The translations under genes and the position numbers were made by a program. DNA of 64,000 bases, from the NCBI RefSeq assembly GCF_036373705.1, contig NC_089851.1:1699001-1763000 (forward strand), in the 5' to 3' direction. The notes beneath the pieces were generated by a model. It searched no databases. It was not told where the DNA came from and saw only the letters and a program-made list of their open reading frames with translations. Origin of the DNA: Amia ocellicauda. Its lineage: Eukaryota > Chordata > Actinopteri > Amiiformes > Amiidae. Shown in pieces: positions 1-12,366 of the stretch (positions are counted from its first letter, which is position 1; each line of letters starts with the position of its first letter).

Positions 1-221
1 GTGTATATATATTGTTTTCTTTATAATATATATTGTGCAGGCACATTTGTAAATGGTTTATTTGAAGTAGACAATACAACAAAGGTTAAGGTTCCCAACA
101 GGTTTTGTACAGAACCCTACAGACATGGTTTTAAAGCAGAAAAGTACAATCAGTATAAAATGCATGTAGAATTAAGATAAGTTAGAGAGACAATACAAAA
201 GTCCTTAATGAAATATAAATC

Positions 222-440
222 CATCCATTTTCGAAGCCGCTTATCCTGGTCAGGGTGGCGGGAAGGCCATGGCGGATCGGCAGGAACACAGGAACACACC
301 AGGACGGACGCAGCCCATTGCTGGGCAGTTTAGCTTTGCCGATCAACCTGGCGGACGGTGGGAAGAAGCGGGAGACCTGGGGAAACCGCGCAGACAGACA
401 CCGAGCCGAGACCTGAACCCAGCGCCACCGCGCCGCCCCT
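222..440. repeat. Dispersed fish repeat, probably non-autonomous element
   Basis: GC-rich block inside AT-rich DNA. It begins with CCATCCATTTTCGAAGCCGC and is followed by accession-style repeat sequence common in fish genomes. It has no open frame. Only its general resemblance to widespread fish interspersed repeats supports the call, so the class is unknown. Confidence 0.45.
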
Positions 441-694
441 AAAATAAAAATACTATCTTATATTAATGTGTTGTTTATTATTGTTTCTTTGTTTTTTGGA
501 GATATTCAAATTTGTTAAAGCTGTCTCTTCGTTTTCTATTAGCACTTAAGAATAATAAAGCGCTGTCCACTGCCTTGTAATAATGAAGTACAGTTGTTAA
601 TTTAGTAAATCTAGCTACTTTTAAGCCCATTCTGTCTCCTACCTAAGCTTTCATTAATTTGAATACATTTTAGGACAGCCCTATAACTCTTAAT

Positions 695-1234
695 ATGTCA
701 CCACAGTGGACAGAGAGCAGAAGACACAGCAATATTAATATGACACCACAGTGGACAGAGAGCAGAAGACACAGCAATATTAATATGACACCACAGTGGA
801 CAGAGAACAGAAGACACAGCAATATTAATATGACACCACAGTGGACAGAGAGCAGAAGACACAGCAATATTAATATGACACCACAGTGGACAGAGAACAG
901 AAGACACAGCAATATTAATATGACACCACAGTGGACAGAGAGCAGAAGACACAGCAATATTAATATGTCACCACAGTGGACAGAGAGCAGAAGACACAGC
1001 AATATGAATACGTCACCAAAGTGGACAGAGAGCAGAAGACACAGCAATATTAATATGACACCACAGTGGACAGAGAGCAGAAGACACAGCAATATTAATA
1101 TGACACCACAGTGGACAGAGAGCAGAAGACACAGCAATATTAATATGACACCACAGTGGACAGAGAGCAGAAGACACAGCAATATGAATACGTCACCAAA
1201 GTGGACAGAGAGCAGAAGACACAGCAATATTAAT
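695..1234. repeat. 45-bp minisatellite, 12 copies
   Basis: Twelve tandem copies of a 45-bp unit. On the plus strand each copy would read as a 15-residue peptide starting MTPQWTESRRHSNIN. The copies differ by a few substitutions. A two-unit variant pair (…NMN followed by TSPKW…) occurs twice, which points to higher-order duplication. Because 45 is a multiple of three, frames stay open on both strands. No start context, splice signals or family match argue for coding. Confidence 0.9.
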
Positions 1235-1534
1235 ATGATACTTCTCGCTCTGCGCAGTTGGCGCCCGTTTCTCAGATTCTGTTGGCTCTTCTGAGAAGCT
1301 GCTCACGTGACTTGCTTGCTGTCCAATGGCGTCAGTCAAATATATTCACAATGTTCCTCCCTTCCCGTAATTGCTTCTGAAAATGCTGCAGCAGCTGCTT
1401 TATTTTTTCAGCAGCTGTTTTATTTTTTCAGCAGTTGCACTTCAGGGCCACCGTAAATTGATCATTAGAAAACCCTTTTGCAATTATGTTATCTCAGCTG
1501 AAAACTGTTGTGCTGATTAAAGAAGCAATAAAAC

Positions 1535-2250
1535 TGGCCTTCTTTAGACTAGTTGAGTATCTGTAGCATCAGCAATTGTGGGTTCGATTACAGGCTCAAA
1601 ATGGCCAGAAACAAAGAACTTTCTTGTGAAACTCGTCAGTCTATTCTTGTTCTGAGAAATAAAGGCTTTTCCATGCAAGAAATTGCCAAGAAACTGAAAA
1701 TCTCGTACAACGCTGTGTACTACTCCCTTCACAGAACAGCGCAAACTGGTTCTAACCCGAAAAGAGAGAGTGGGAGGCCCCGGTGCACAACTGAGCAAGA
1801 GGACAAATACATTAGAGAAACAGACGCCTCACAGGTCCTGAACTGGCAGCTTAATTAAATAGTCCCCGCAAAACACCAGTTTCAACATCAACAGTGAAAA
1901 GGGGATAAATAAAAAGAAATAAAAATAAAAGATTAAGATGGGCAAAAGAACGCAGACACTGGACAGAGGAAGATTGGAAAAAAGTATTATGGACAGACGA
2001 ATCTAAGTTTGAGGTGTTCGGATCACAAAGAAGAACATTCATGAGATGCAGACCAAATGAAAAGATGCTGGAGGAGAGCTTGACGCCATTTGTCAAGCAT
2101 GGTGGAGGCAATGTGATGGTCTGGGGGTGTGTGGTGGTGGTTAAGTGGGAGATTTGTACAGGGTAAAAGGGATCTTGAAGAAAGAAGGCTATCACTCAAC
2201 AAGGAAAACAAGGACAAGTGACCCCAAACTTTTGAAAGGTTGTGTATATA
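1535..2250 (+). pseudogene. Tc1-like transposon remnant (transposase broken)
   Basis: From an ATG at 1601 the plus strand encodes a Tc1-type N-terminal helix-turn-helix region (MARNKELSCETRQSILVL, then SMQEIAKKLKISYNAVYYS) and a GRPR linker. The frame is lost near 1855. A second recognisable piece at about 1940-2140 encodes LRWAKERRHWT, WTDESKFEVFG (first catalytic Asp) and KHGGGNVMVWG. The QDN and NPIE motifs are absent, so the copy is dead. A decayed right end lies just before the next element at 2253. Confidence 0.8.
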
Positions 2251-2252
2251 TA

Positions 2253-2558
2253 CAGTACTATGCAAAAATGTAAAGTAAGAATGCTTTCTTTCAAAAGTAG
2301 ACATGTTAATAGTTATAAATTAACAAAATGCAAATTGAACAGAAGAAAAATCTATATCAAATCAATATTTGGTATGACCACCCTTTCCCTTCAAAACAGC
2401 ATCGATTCTAGGTACACTTGCACACAGTTTTTGAAGGAACTCTGCAGGTAGGTCAGCCCAAACATCTTGGAGAACTAACCACAGTTCTTCTGTGGATTTA
2501 GGTAGCCTCAGTTGCTTCTCTCTCTTCATGTAATCCCAGACAGACTCGATGAGATCAC
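2253..2558 (-). pseudogene. Tc1-like transposon 3'-end fragment
   Basis: Starts after a TA dinucleotide with CAGTACTATGCAAAAATG, which resembles Tc1 terminal repeats. On the minus strand, 2558 to 2362, it encodes the C-terminus of a Tc1 transposase (LIESVWDYMKREKQLRLPK, then VLKGKGGHTKY and a stop). The region around LIESVW is the degraded NPIE block. It is truncated at about 2558 and has no other terminal repeat. It abuts a different Tc1 family on its left. Confidence 0.75.
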
Positions 2559-2559
2559 C

Positions 2560-3492
2560 GCTCCCTCTGTCTGCAAACTAAAATAACAGCAACCATCCAG
2601 CATTCCCCACCCCCCCCACACCCCTCTCAGGAAATTCAGCTGCCCCCCCAGCAAACACATTTCTTGCCACTGGTAATTGGGCCAGTGTGCTTCTCTCCTT
2701 GGACCTCCTGAACCATCACTGTAGTTACCACACATGTGGCACCTGCTTATTCTGTGACCCACGACCCTCACCCCTTGCCCTTAACACTGGTATCATCACA
2801 GACTGAGGCAGGGATTCCAAAACATCTGAAGATTTCCTGACATTTTTACCATGTAAATAAACACGTAACCGGTTCACACAGAAGAACAAATTGCCTGGGC
2901 TTCCTTCATCTGCCCAGGCAGATGCAAAGCAGGGAGGTGCTGGTCTGAGGTCAAATTAAAATTGTGCCTGTGAAGGTCACTGGATGTTGTTACCTACCGA
3001 TTGGTTGTCATGTTTAAAAAAACAAAACCAGATAAACTCCCTAGCTGATGGAGCCAGAGAAATACTGCGCTATACCCTCCCCCAGGTGTGGTTCACCTGG
3101 CTAAGTGACATGCCAGCCACTCTCATTTTCATTGCTCACACTCTGCAATCCTGAGAAGATGTTTTTGACCTCGACTCAAGGACCCGTACTGTATAACTGC
3201 TGGCTGCTGTGAGAGATGCAAGGCAGCTGTCCGGGGGTCACCTGCACAGGCACAGAGTCAATCTGAGGTTTTAGCACGGGGTTGAGTTATAACCCGGTGA
3301 GTTTTTAAATCTGAGCACCTGAGCAGTGAGAATGAAGATGAAAAGCGAATGAGTCCTCACTCTCTTTCCCCAGACAAACAAATTGAGGCTTCACAGTCTC
3401 CTGCACTCGCTCAGAGGGCTCAGCAGTGACTCACTCAGACGACTGTGTGGGGAGCTGCTCCGGCCGTCCACAAAGCACAAGGGACACGAGCC
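2560..3492. other. Upstream region of the lectin/FN3 gene, no other gene seen
   Basis: No transposon or open frame of note. The last 130 bases are presumably promoter and 5' UTR of the gene that starts at 3493. No convincing TATA box or other core promoter element could be picked out by eye. Confidence 0.4.
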
Positions 3493-3520
3493 ATGGAGAG
3501 GACTGCTGTGGTTTTTCTAG
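3493..3520 (+). CDS. Lectin/FN3 gene exon 1 (signal peptide start)
   Basis: ATG at 3493 in context GAGCCATGG, close to a Kozak match. It encodes MERTAVVFL plus one base (phase 1), then the strong donor GTAAGTAA. Joined to exon 2 it gives [17 protein letters not shown], a typical hydrophobic signal peptide. That join is the main reason to choose this start over in-frame codons just upstream of exon 2. Confidence 0.8.
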
Positions 3521-3821
3521 GTAAGTAAATGGTTTCAGTGTCAGGGAACTATTACAGGATAGCTGCGTGGTTGGATTTATTTTCAGGTTCACCTAACCCA
3601 GAAAGGTTTGGACCTTGAAGTTATTACTGGGGATATTATGAGGACTACAAATACTAAGTAGATCAAATGTAATAGTTTTGACGAATATACATTAAATTGA
3701 TTTTAATTCTCCATAGGTAAATATTGCAGTTAAATACAGATTGTACATATAGCAAGTTATATTTTTAAAATGTAATACACATGATTTATGGAAAAATCCA
3801 TTTGAAACCAAACACACTATA

Positions 3822-3862
<41 letters not shown>

Positions 3863-5374
3863 TGAGGGAAAAAAGTATTTGATCCCCTGCTGATTTTGTA
3901 CGTTTGCCCACTGACAAAGAAATAATCAGTCTATAATTTTAATGATAGGTGTATTTTAACAGTGAGAGACAGAATAACAACAAAAAAAAATCCAGAAAAA
4001 CGCATTTCAAAAAAGTTATACATTGATTTGCATGTTAATGAGGGAAATAAGTATTTGACCCCTTCGACTTAGTACTTGGTGGCAAAACCCTTGTTGGCAA
4101 TCACAGAGGTCAGACGTTTCTTGTAGTTGGTCACCAGGTTTGCACACATTTCAGGAGGGATTTTGTCCCACTCCTCTTTGCAGATCCTCTCCAAGTCATT
4201 AAGGTTTCGAGGCTGACGTTTGGCAACTCGAACCTTCAGCTCCCTCCACAGATTTTCTATGGGATTAAGGTCTGGAGACTGGCTAGGCCACTCCAGGACC
4301 TTAATGTGCTTCTTCTTGAGCCACTCCTTTGTTGCCTTGGCTGTGTGTTTTGGGTCATTGTCATGCTGGAATACCCACCCACAACTCATTTTCAATGCCC
4401 TGGCTGAGGGAAGGAGGTTCTCACCCAAGATTTGACGGTCCATGGCCCCGTCCATCGTCCCTTTAATGCGGTGCAGTTTTCCTGTCCCCTTATCAGAAAA
4501 ACACCCCCAAAGCATAATGTTTCCACCTCCATGTTTGACGGTGGGGATGGTGTTCTTGGGGTCATTCCTCCTCCTCTAAACACGGCGAGTTGAGTTGATG
4601 CCAAAGAGCTCGATTTTGGTCTCATCTGACCACAACACTTTCACCCAGTTCTCCTCTGAATCATTCAGATGTTCATTGGCAAACTTCAGACGGGCCTGTA
4701 CATGTGCTTCCTTGAGCAGGGGGACCTTGCGGGCGCTGCAGGATTTCAGTCCTTCACGGCATAGTGTGTTACCAATTGTTTTTTTGGTGACTATGGTCCC
4801 AGCTGCCTCGAGATCATTAACAAGATCCTCCCGTGTAGTTCTGGGCTGATTCCTCACTGTTCTCATGATCATTGAAACTACACGAGGTGAGATCTTGCAT
4901 GGAGCCCCAGACCGAGGGAGACTGACAGTTATTTTGTGTTTCTTCCAATTGCGAATAATTACACCAACTGTTGTCACCTTCTCAAAGCTGCTTAGCGATG
5001 GTCTTGTAGCCCATTCCAGCCTTATCTAGGTCTACAATCTTGTCCCTGACATCCTTGGACAGCTCTTTGGTCTTGGCCATGGTGGAGAGTTTGGAATCTG
5101 ATTGACTGATTGCTTCTGTGGACAGGTGTCTTTTATACAGGTAACGAGCTGAGATTAGGAGCAGTCCCTTTAAGAGAGTGCTCCTAATCTCAGCTCGTTA
5201 CCTGTATAAAAGACACCTGAGAGCCAGAAATCTTGCTGATTGATAGGGGATCAAATACTTATTTCCCTCATTAACATGCAAATCAATTTATAAATTTTTT
5301 GAAATGCGTTTTTCTGGATTTATTTGTTGTTATTCTGTCTCTCACTGCAGGGGATCAAATACTTGTTTCCCTCA

Positions 5375-5412
<38 letters not shown>

Positions 5413-6627
5413 TCACCTAAAGGATTATTAGGAACACCTGTTCAGTTTCTCATTAATGCAATTATCTAACCAACCAATCACATGGCAGTTGCTTCAATGC
5501 ATTTAGGGGTGTGGTCCTGGTCAAGACAATCTCCTGAACTCCAAACTGAATGTCTGAATGGGAAAGAAAGGTGATTTGAGCAATTTTGAGCGTGGCATGG
5601 TTGTTGGTGCCAGACGGGCCGGTCTGAGTATTTCACAATCTGCTCAGTTACTGGGATTTTCAAGCACAACCATTTCTAGGGTTTACAAAGAATGGTGTGA
5701 AAAGGGAAAAACATCCAGTATGCGGCTGTCCTGTGGGCGAAAATGCCTTGTTGATGCTAGAGGTCAGAGGAGAATGGGCCGACTGATTCAAGCTGATAGA
5801 AGAGTAACTTTGACTGAAATAACCACTCGTTACAACCGAGGTATGAAGCAAAGCATTTGTGAAGCCACAACACGTACAACCTTGAGGCGGATGGGCTACA
5901 ACAGCAGAAGACCCCACCGGGTACCACTCATCTCCACTACAAATAGGAAAAAGAGGCTACAATTTGCACAAGCTCACCAAAATTGGACAGTTGAAGACTG
6001 GAAAAATGTTGCCTGGTCTGATGAGTCTCGATTTCTGTTGAGACATTCAGATGGTAGAGTCAGAATTTGGCGTAAACAGAATGAGAACATGGATTCATCA
6101 TGCCTTGTTACCACTATGCAGGCTGGTGGTGGTGGTGTAATGGTGTGGCAGATGTTTTCTTGGCACACTTTAGGCCCCTTAGTGCCAATTGGGCATCGTT
6201 TAAATGCCACGGCCTACCTGAGCATTGTTTCTGACCATGTCCATCCCTTTATGACCACCATGTACCCATCCTCTGATGGCTACTTCCAGCAGGATAATGC
6301 ACCATGTCACAAAGGTCGAATAATTTCAAATTGGTTTCTTGAACATGACAATGAGTTCACTGTACTAAACTGGCCCCCACAGTCACCAGATCTCAACCCA
6401 ATAGAGCATCTTTGGGATGTGGTGGAACGGGAGCTTCGTGCCCTGAATGTGCATCCCACAAATCTCCATCAACTGCAAGATGCTATCCTATCAATATGGG
6501 CCAACATTTCTAAAGAATGCTTTCAGCACCTTGTTGAATCAATGCCACGTAGAATTAAGGCAGTTCTGAAGGTGAAAGGGGGTCAAACACAGTATTAGTA
6601 TGGTGTTCCTAATAATCCTTTAGGTGA

Positions 6628-6690
<63 letters not shown>

Positions 6691-9600
6691 ATCAATTTGA
6701 AAGCAGAATGAGGTCATTAGTGACTAAAATTAAGTATCAAATACACATTGTTAGGCCACTTTTGGGAAATGTTGTAATATTCATGAGTATACCAACAGAA
6801 AAAATGCATTGCTTTAATAGCAGAACATGTTGGCAGATTTTTCCCTGAAGAATGCAAAGAAAGGCAAGCCCTAATGTAAATGACCTGGCACACTAACACT
6901 GAAGAAAGTGGGTTGATTGCCTCAGTTTCAGTGGTCAATTGTAAATCTAGTGAATGTCAGTTCTTGAAATAAAAATACTTGTATTGTACTGGATCTAACA
7001 CACACACCCTGAAAATGTGACACACGTGAAATATCCTCATCCTCCTGCAGCAGGTCCTCTGAGACAAGGTCTCTCATGCCCAACCACAACTCTGATTTAT
7101 CAATTCACACAATCCCTTTCAGCTGATGATCAATTATGTACCTGTTAGTCACCATAACTGGCTGCATCACATTCCCTCCCAAGAGTGTACCATCCAGATG
7201 GTCGAACAAATTGTTGTACACAGTACTTAGCTGAACTCAGCATGAACCCTCAATGCTGTGTAACTGTTGTGACGAATAATGTTCCTCTTCCAGCTGTGGT
7301 TGCAGTTACCATGTGTCAGACCTCTTATTACCTGAATGACACCTCACCGAAGACGTGGAGTGAGGCGCAGAAGTATTGCCAGACCTGCTACACAGACCTG
7401 GTCACTGTGACAGCTGTGAATGAGGCCGACATATATCCTTTCGGGTCGTTTTGGATCGGGCTGAACAAGATCAATAGTTCAGAGTGGAGGTGGTCGAACG
7501 GGGACCCACTGAGTTACCAAAACTGGGGCGGTTTAAAGCCCGTGGGGCCCGATGAGAGTGAGGACTGTGCTGTGGTAGAGTCTTCATTGTGGAGGAATGC
7601 CTCCTGTACTGAGTTACACAACTTTGTCTGCTATGCAGGTAAGTGTGAAACATAATTTAAATTCTTAAATTACGGCCATTTTTATATTGTATTTATTTAT
7701 TTATTTACTTTTTTTTTTTTTGCTTGTTTGTTTATTTATTTTAACTGTGATGAATGGATGGACATCTACTGAAATACCAAACACTGGATGTTGTTTCCAG
7801 TATTGGTGACCTTGGTAATCAGAGCTGAAAGAAACAGGATGGGACTGCCGCTGACGGGTCACATGTGTTTATAGACATAGTTTATTGGAAGTAGAGTCTA
7901 GGCAGAAGTATGTATCCATTTATATTTCAATGAATGTTATTGGGTGATTCATGCAATTGAATAAATATTGTATTTAAATCTAGCGATCAGTTTATCTCTT
8001 CAGAGTATGATGAACAATGATTCAACCAAGATGATCCTTTGGGTTAGTGCTACTAAAAAGCAGTCAATCTATGGAGTGACAGAGCAGAGTTTCCACACAT
8101 CCTTACAGAACTTGTACATGAGTTGATGAGTTTTGATGAGCAGCTGTTTTATTAAAGGCATGCGGCCTGACCTTGATTTTCACTTGGCTTACTTTAAAGG
8201 AGATTATTTCCATATTATTGTTCTTCTGTTTCAACCAACTGAAATGTATGACCTTGAAGGACAACTATGTCAGATTCCAAAATGATTGTTACCTCAGGCA
8301 ACACTGAAGCTAATTACCCAAGCTAGCGCGGGGGACGACAAATCCTGTGCTCTTGTAGTTTCTTGGAGAAACTGACATTCAGATTCATGTAATACGTCCA
8401 TTAACAAAGACACTGCAGGTTAGGATGCTTTGGCATCAACAAAATTGAGTATACTCACCTTACTGATACTTTGCTAACACTCAGTGAATGTACTTATATG
8501 CAAAATATAAAATGTCTTCATAGTTAATATACAACTTTTACTTATTTTCAATTGACTTACGAAAGTAATTATCTAACCCCATTGGCAAATCCATAATTTA
8601 CATATAAGAACATAAGAACATAAGAACATAAGAAAGTTTACAATCGAGAGGAGGCCATTCGCCCCATCATGCTCGTTTGGTGTCCATTAATAACTAAGTG
8701 ATCAAGGATCCTATCCAGTCTGTTTTTGAATGATCCCAAATTGTCTCTTCAGCCACATCGCTGGGGAGTTTGTTCAGATTGTGACGCCTCTCTGTGTGAA
8801 GAAGTGTCTCCTGTTTTCTGTCTTGAATGCCTTGTAGCCCAATTTCCATTTGTGTCCCCGGGTGCGTGTGTCCCTCCTGATCTGGAAAAACTCCTCTGCT
8901 TTGATGTGGTCGATGTCCTTCATGATTTTGAAGACTTGGATCAAGTCCCCACGTAGTCTCCTCTGTTCCAGGGTGAAAAGGTTCAGTTCCTCAGTCTCTC
9001 AGTAGGACATTCCCTTCAGACCTGGAATAAGTCTGGTTGCTCTCCTCTGAACTGCCTTTAGAGCAGCGATATCTTTCTTGCACAGAGAGAGAAGGTACTG
9101 GCACAAAATCACTTTGGTTTGGTGTGAAGCTCCCAAACCAAGCAACATTGTTTCAGCAGTTTGTACTTTATCTGCATAAAAGTGAATTCTAATTGAACTG
9201 TTGGTTTTGTCTGTCCCCTGTCATTGTAGAACCAGTCAAGCAATTCTATAGTGGTTATGATTCAACATCGTTAGCCATCCTCTGGTCTGAATCAGCTGGG
9301 AAAGTTGACCACTACAGGATTGAAGTGTCTGGACCCACGAAGCAAACGCTGAGCACTACAGCTAATTATATGACTGTGACCTCTCTGCACAACGGCTCTC
9401 AGTACTCAGTCTCTGTCATCCCAGTGAAGTGTCAGAATGACATGCCAGCTGTAATATATTCATATTACACAGGTGAGATTGGAATTCAGTAAAGACAAAA
9501 ACAATGAATGGCACGTGTCATTTAAAATTATTATTTTCATAAAAGTAGAAGAAATAGAATGAAGAAAGAAGCATGTGCCAATAAATAAATAAATATACAT

Positions 9601-12325
9601 ACATACACAAATCAGCCACCATTTAATTCAGGGTTGTACTCAAAAAGTGAGTCAATGTTTGGTTTTTAACCAGGCCCAAAGTGTTCATTAACCAGACCCA
9701 AAGTGAACATTTGGTTTGCTGTCTATCTTTAAAAAACTCTGTGATGTGATCAAGTGGCTTAGGGTAAGAATAAGGTGAATTAACTCACCTGTCCGGCCTC
9801 TCTTTGTCCTGGACTCAACCAAGCCTCATGGTACAGGTACAGTACTACAGTACCTGGAGTCCTGGGTCAGTGACACCAGGCTGGAGCAGTCCCAGGGAGT
9901 TGCAGTGAAGTCTTGGTTCATGCTAGATCTATGGAGCCAAGCACACCCTGATGTGCACAGATTCGTTCTGCCTTCTTTGGCCTCGATTCTGGCAGCCACG
10001 ATTAAAACAGTTACCAAACAAACTAAAAATGGATATAGCTGCAGTGGGGTGGGGTACCAATAACTGTTTTCCTCTTCTCTCGAGCAGTGCCCCATCCTGG
10101 AGCAGTCAGAGTGCTCTCTGTAGACACGAACTCTGCATCTCTACAATGGGGAGTCGCGCAAGGAATAGCTGATACCCCACACACCTACAGAGTGGTCTAC
10201 AGCTCTATCTATGACATGGGCATCGTTGTTGCTAAGTCCAATGCTACAGTCCTCACTAACCTCCGAACAGGGACTTCCTATTCAATCACAATCACAACAG
10301 TGCTCTTCAATGGGTATGAAAGCATGGGTTCTTCTTATGGATCATTCCTCACAGGTGAGGGAATTCAGAATGCTACTTACCTCAATTCTGTTTACAGCGA
10401 GTGGAGAAAAACAAGATATAAAAAAACAAGTGATTAATTAATGTTGTTCGTCTTCCATATAATATAATCTACATCCTAATGACATTGTTGGAGAACTGCC
10501 TAGAGAATTTCAAGCGCTAGTCTGTCATCATGAGTTAGTAAAGGAATCCTTTTTTATCATGGACATATATATATAAAAGTATTGAAAATATTTTGGGGAG
10601 ATCAGTGTACTGAAAATCAGCTGCTGCTGCTGGTATATAGTTGAATAGCATATGTCAGGTGTAACTCAGCTAACACGTGTTGTTCTGACAGCGTTGTGTG
10701 AGGTTGTAGTTTGACTAAAATTATGTGAAAAACACGTGCATCGGTGCATTCCCACTGAGCACAGTGTGGTTAGTGTTCGCTGACTGCTGGGTGCATCTTG
10801 GGACATCGATGCATAGCAGGGCATTTCTGTTACTCTGCAGTTGTGTGTGCAGCAGGGCTCTGAGTGTGTGAGATCAGTACAGTGACATCATCCCTTGCTG
10901 AGCTTGGTAAAGTGTGCAAATCCCCACACCGCACCGGTCGACCGGTGTAGCGGGTGTGTGGCTCTGCTGGTGAGGCTGTGCAGGTCAGACAGGCGCGGGG
11001 AGGGGTGTCTGAGACCACCATCTGAATCCGAGCAGTCTGTGCGCATATGCTACATATATGCAATGTGTAGATATATTGTGATGGTTCTGCTTCCAGGTAC
11101 TGAATGAACCTGTAGCTGATTGCCTTTCCAGCCTCTCACTTGTGTTTTCTTACCACAAAAACACACACAGGTACAGGGTGAAATGCCACTGCAGGTTTTT
11201 ATTATACAAAAAATTATGGCCACCTATAATTTTAAAATAGCCTGCAACATGTTCTCTAAATTTAATTCAAATGTGACCCACGTGAGAATACTGTGTTAAT
11301 ATTTGCCAGCACCCGCCCCAACACCCTCCGACCTCACCTCACCCACTTCACATCACCAGGAGTCTATTTCTGTTGCCATTATGTCATATTACTCTCACTG
11401 TATTACAATATTGCCACAATTAAATTTTGTTAATTGGGAAAATATTTTGCTCTCTCTCTCTTTGCAGCTGCCCCAAATCTAAGAACCATCAGTGTGATTT
11501 CAGTGACTGCAACCTCTGTCTCTCTGTACTGGGACAGTCCTGGACTGGCTGGCATCCCACACATGTTCACTGTGACCTACAGCAATGTTTTCTGGGGTCA
11601 CAAAGGCTCTGCCTTTCCGACCGTTAACTCCATTGACGTCACTGACCTGCACCCAGGCTCGGAATACCTCTTCAGCGTCACCACAATGCAGTCAAACGGG
11701 GCAACCAGCAACACCATTTCAATTACTGTATTCACAGGTGAGAGGAGGTGACACCCATCTGAGAAGTTTGTGCTTTCTCGGGAGCCAGTATTGGGGATAT
11801 CTGCTTCCTCAGCTGTCTGAAAGTGAACAATCGATAAAAATAAATATATAATGATAATCTTTCACCTTTCCCTCAGCTCCTTCCCCACCAAACAATGTCT
11901 CTGTGGTATCTGTGTCTGTTAACTCGGTCTCTCTGAGTTGGGGGAGGCCAGCAGAGATGGACGGCCTCACATACAACTTCAGAGTGTCCTACAGCAGCCC
12001 TTACTGGGGAGACCTTAGCTCCAGCACCATGAACATGAATTCCATCATCATCTCGAACCTGAGACCAGGGAGCAAGTACAGCGTCAGTGTCACCACAGTG
12101 CAGGATACAGGTCAGAGCAGCCCTGTGTCTGTGGTTGTCTTCACAGGTGAGAAAGCCTTGTGGTGTTTTTGCACAATTGGTATGTATGTATGTACTTATG
12201 TATATATGTATTTATGTATAATAATAGTATTTAGTGTAGAGGACTTTTCATGCTGTGTGCTGTACATACAGAATACAAACTCTGGGTTTACAATTTAACA
12301 ACAACAATAATAATGCTAATAATGC

Positions 12326-12366
<41 letters not shown>

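Larger units (their letters stand above)
3860..5377 (-). mobile_element. Tc1-like DNA transposon, family A copy 1 (IR/DR type)
   Basis: 1518 bp, with outer ends CAGTGAGGGAAAAAAGTA at the left and its complement at the right. Each end carries a second, inner copy of the same motif (about 4038-4063 and 5247-5272), the IR/DR layout known from Sleeping Beauty-type elements. TA follows on the right; the left TA has decayed to CA. A 41-bp perfect inverted repeat (5123-5163 with 5179-5219) lies upstream of the transposase start. The element lies in intron 1 of the lectin/FN3 gene. Confidence 0.95.

Noticed and set aside
670..1294. Long open frames on both strands (about 185-200 codons) over the 45-bp repeat
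   Set aside because: They follow directly from a tandem repeat whose unit is a multiple of three. There are no splice sites, start context or family match.
7185..7655. Reading the lectin exon from an upstream in-frame ATG as a single-exon protein
   Set aside because: The spliced join with exon 1 gives a proper signal peptide and correct phase, while the upstream codons ([12 protein letters not shown]) look like intron.
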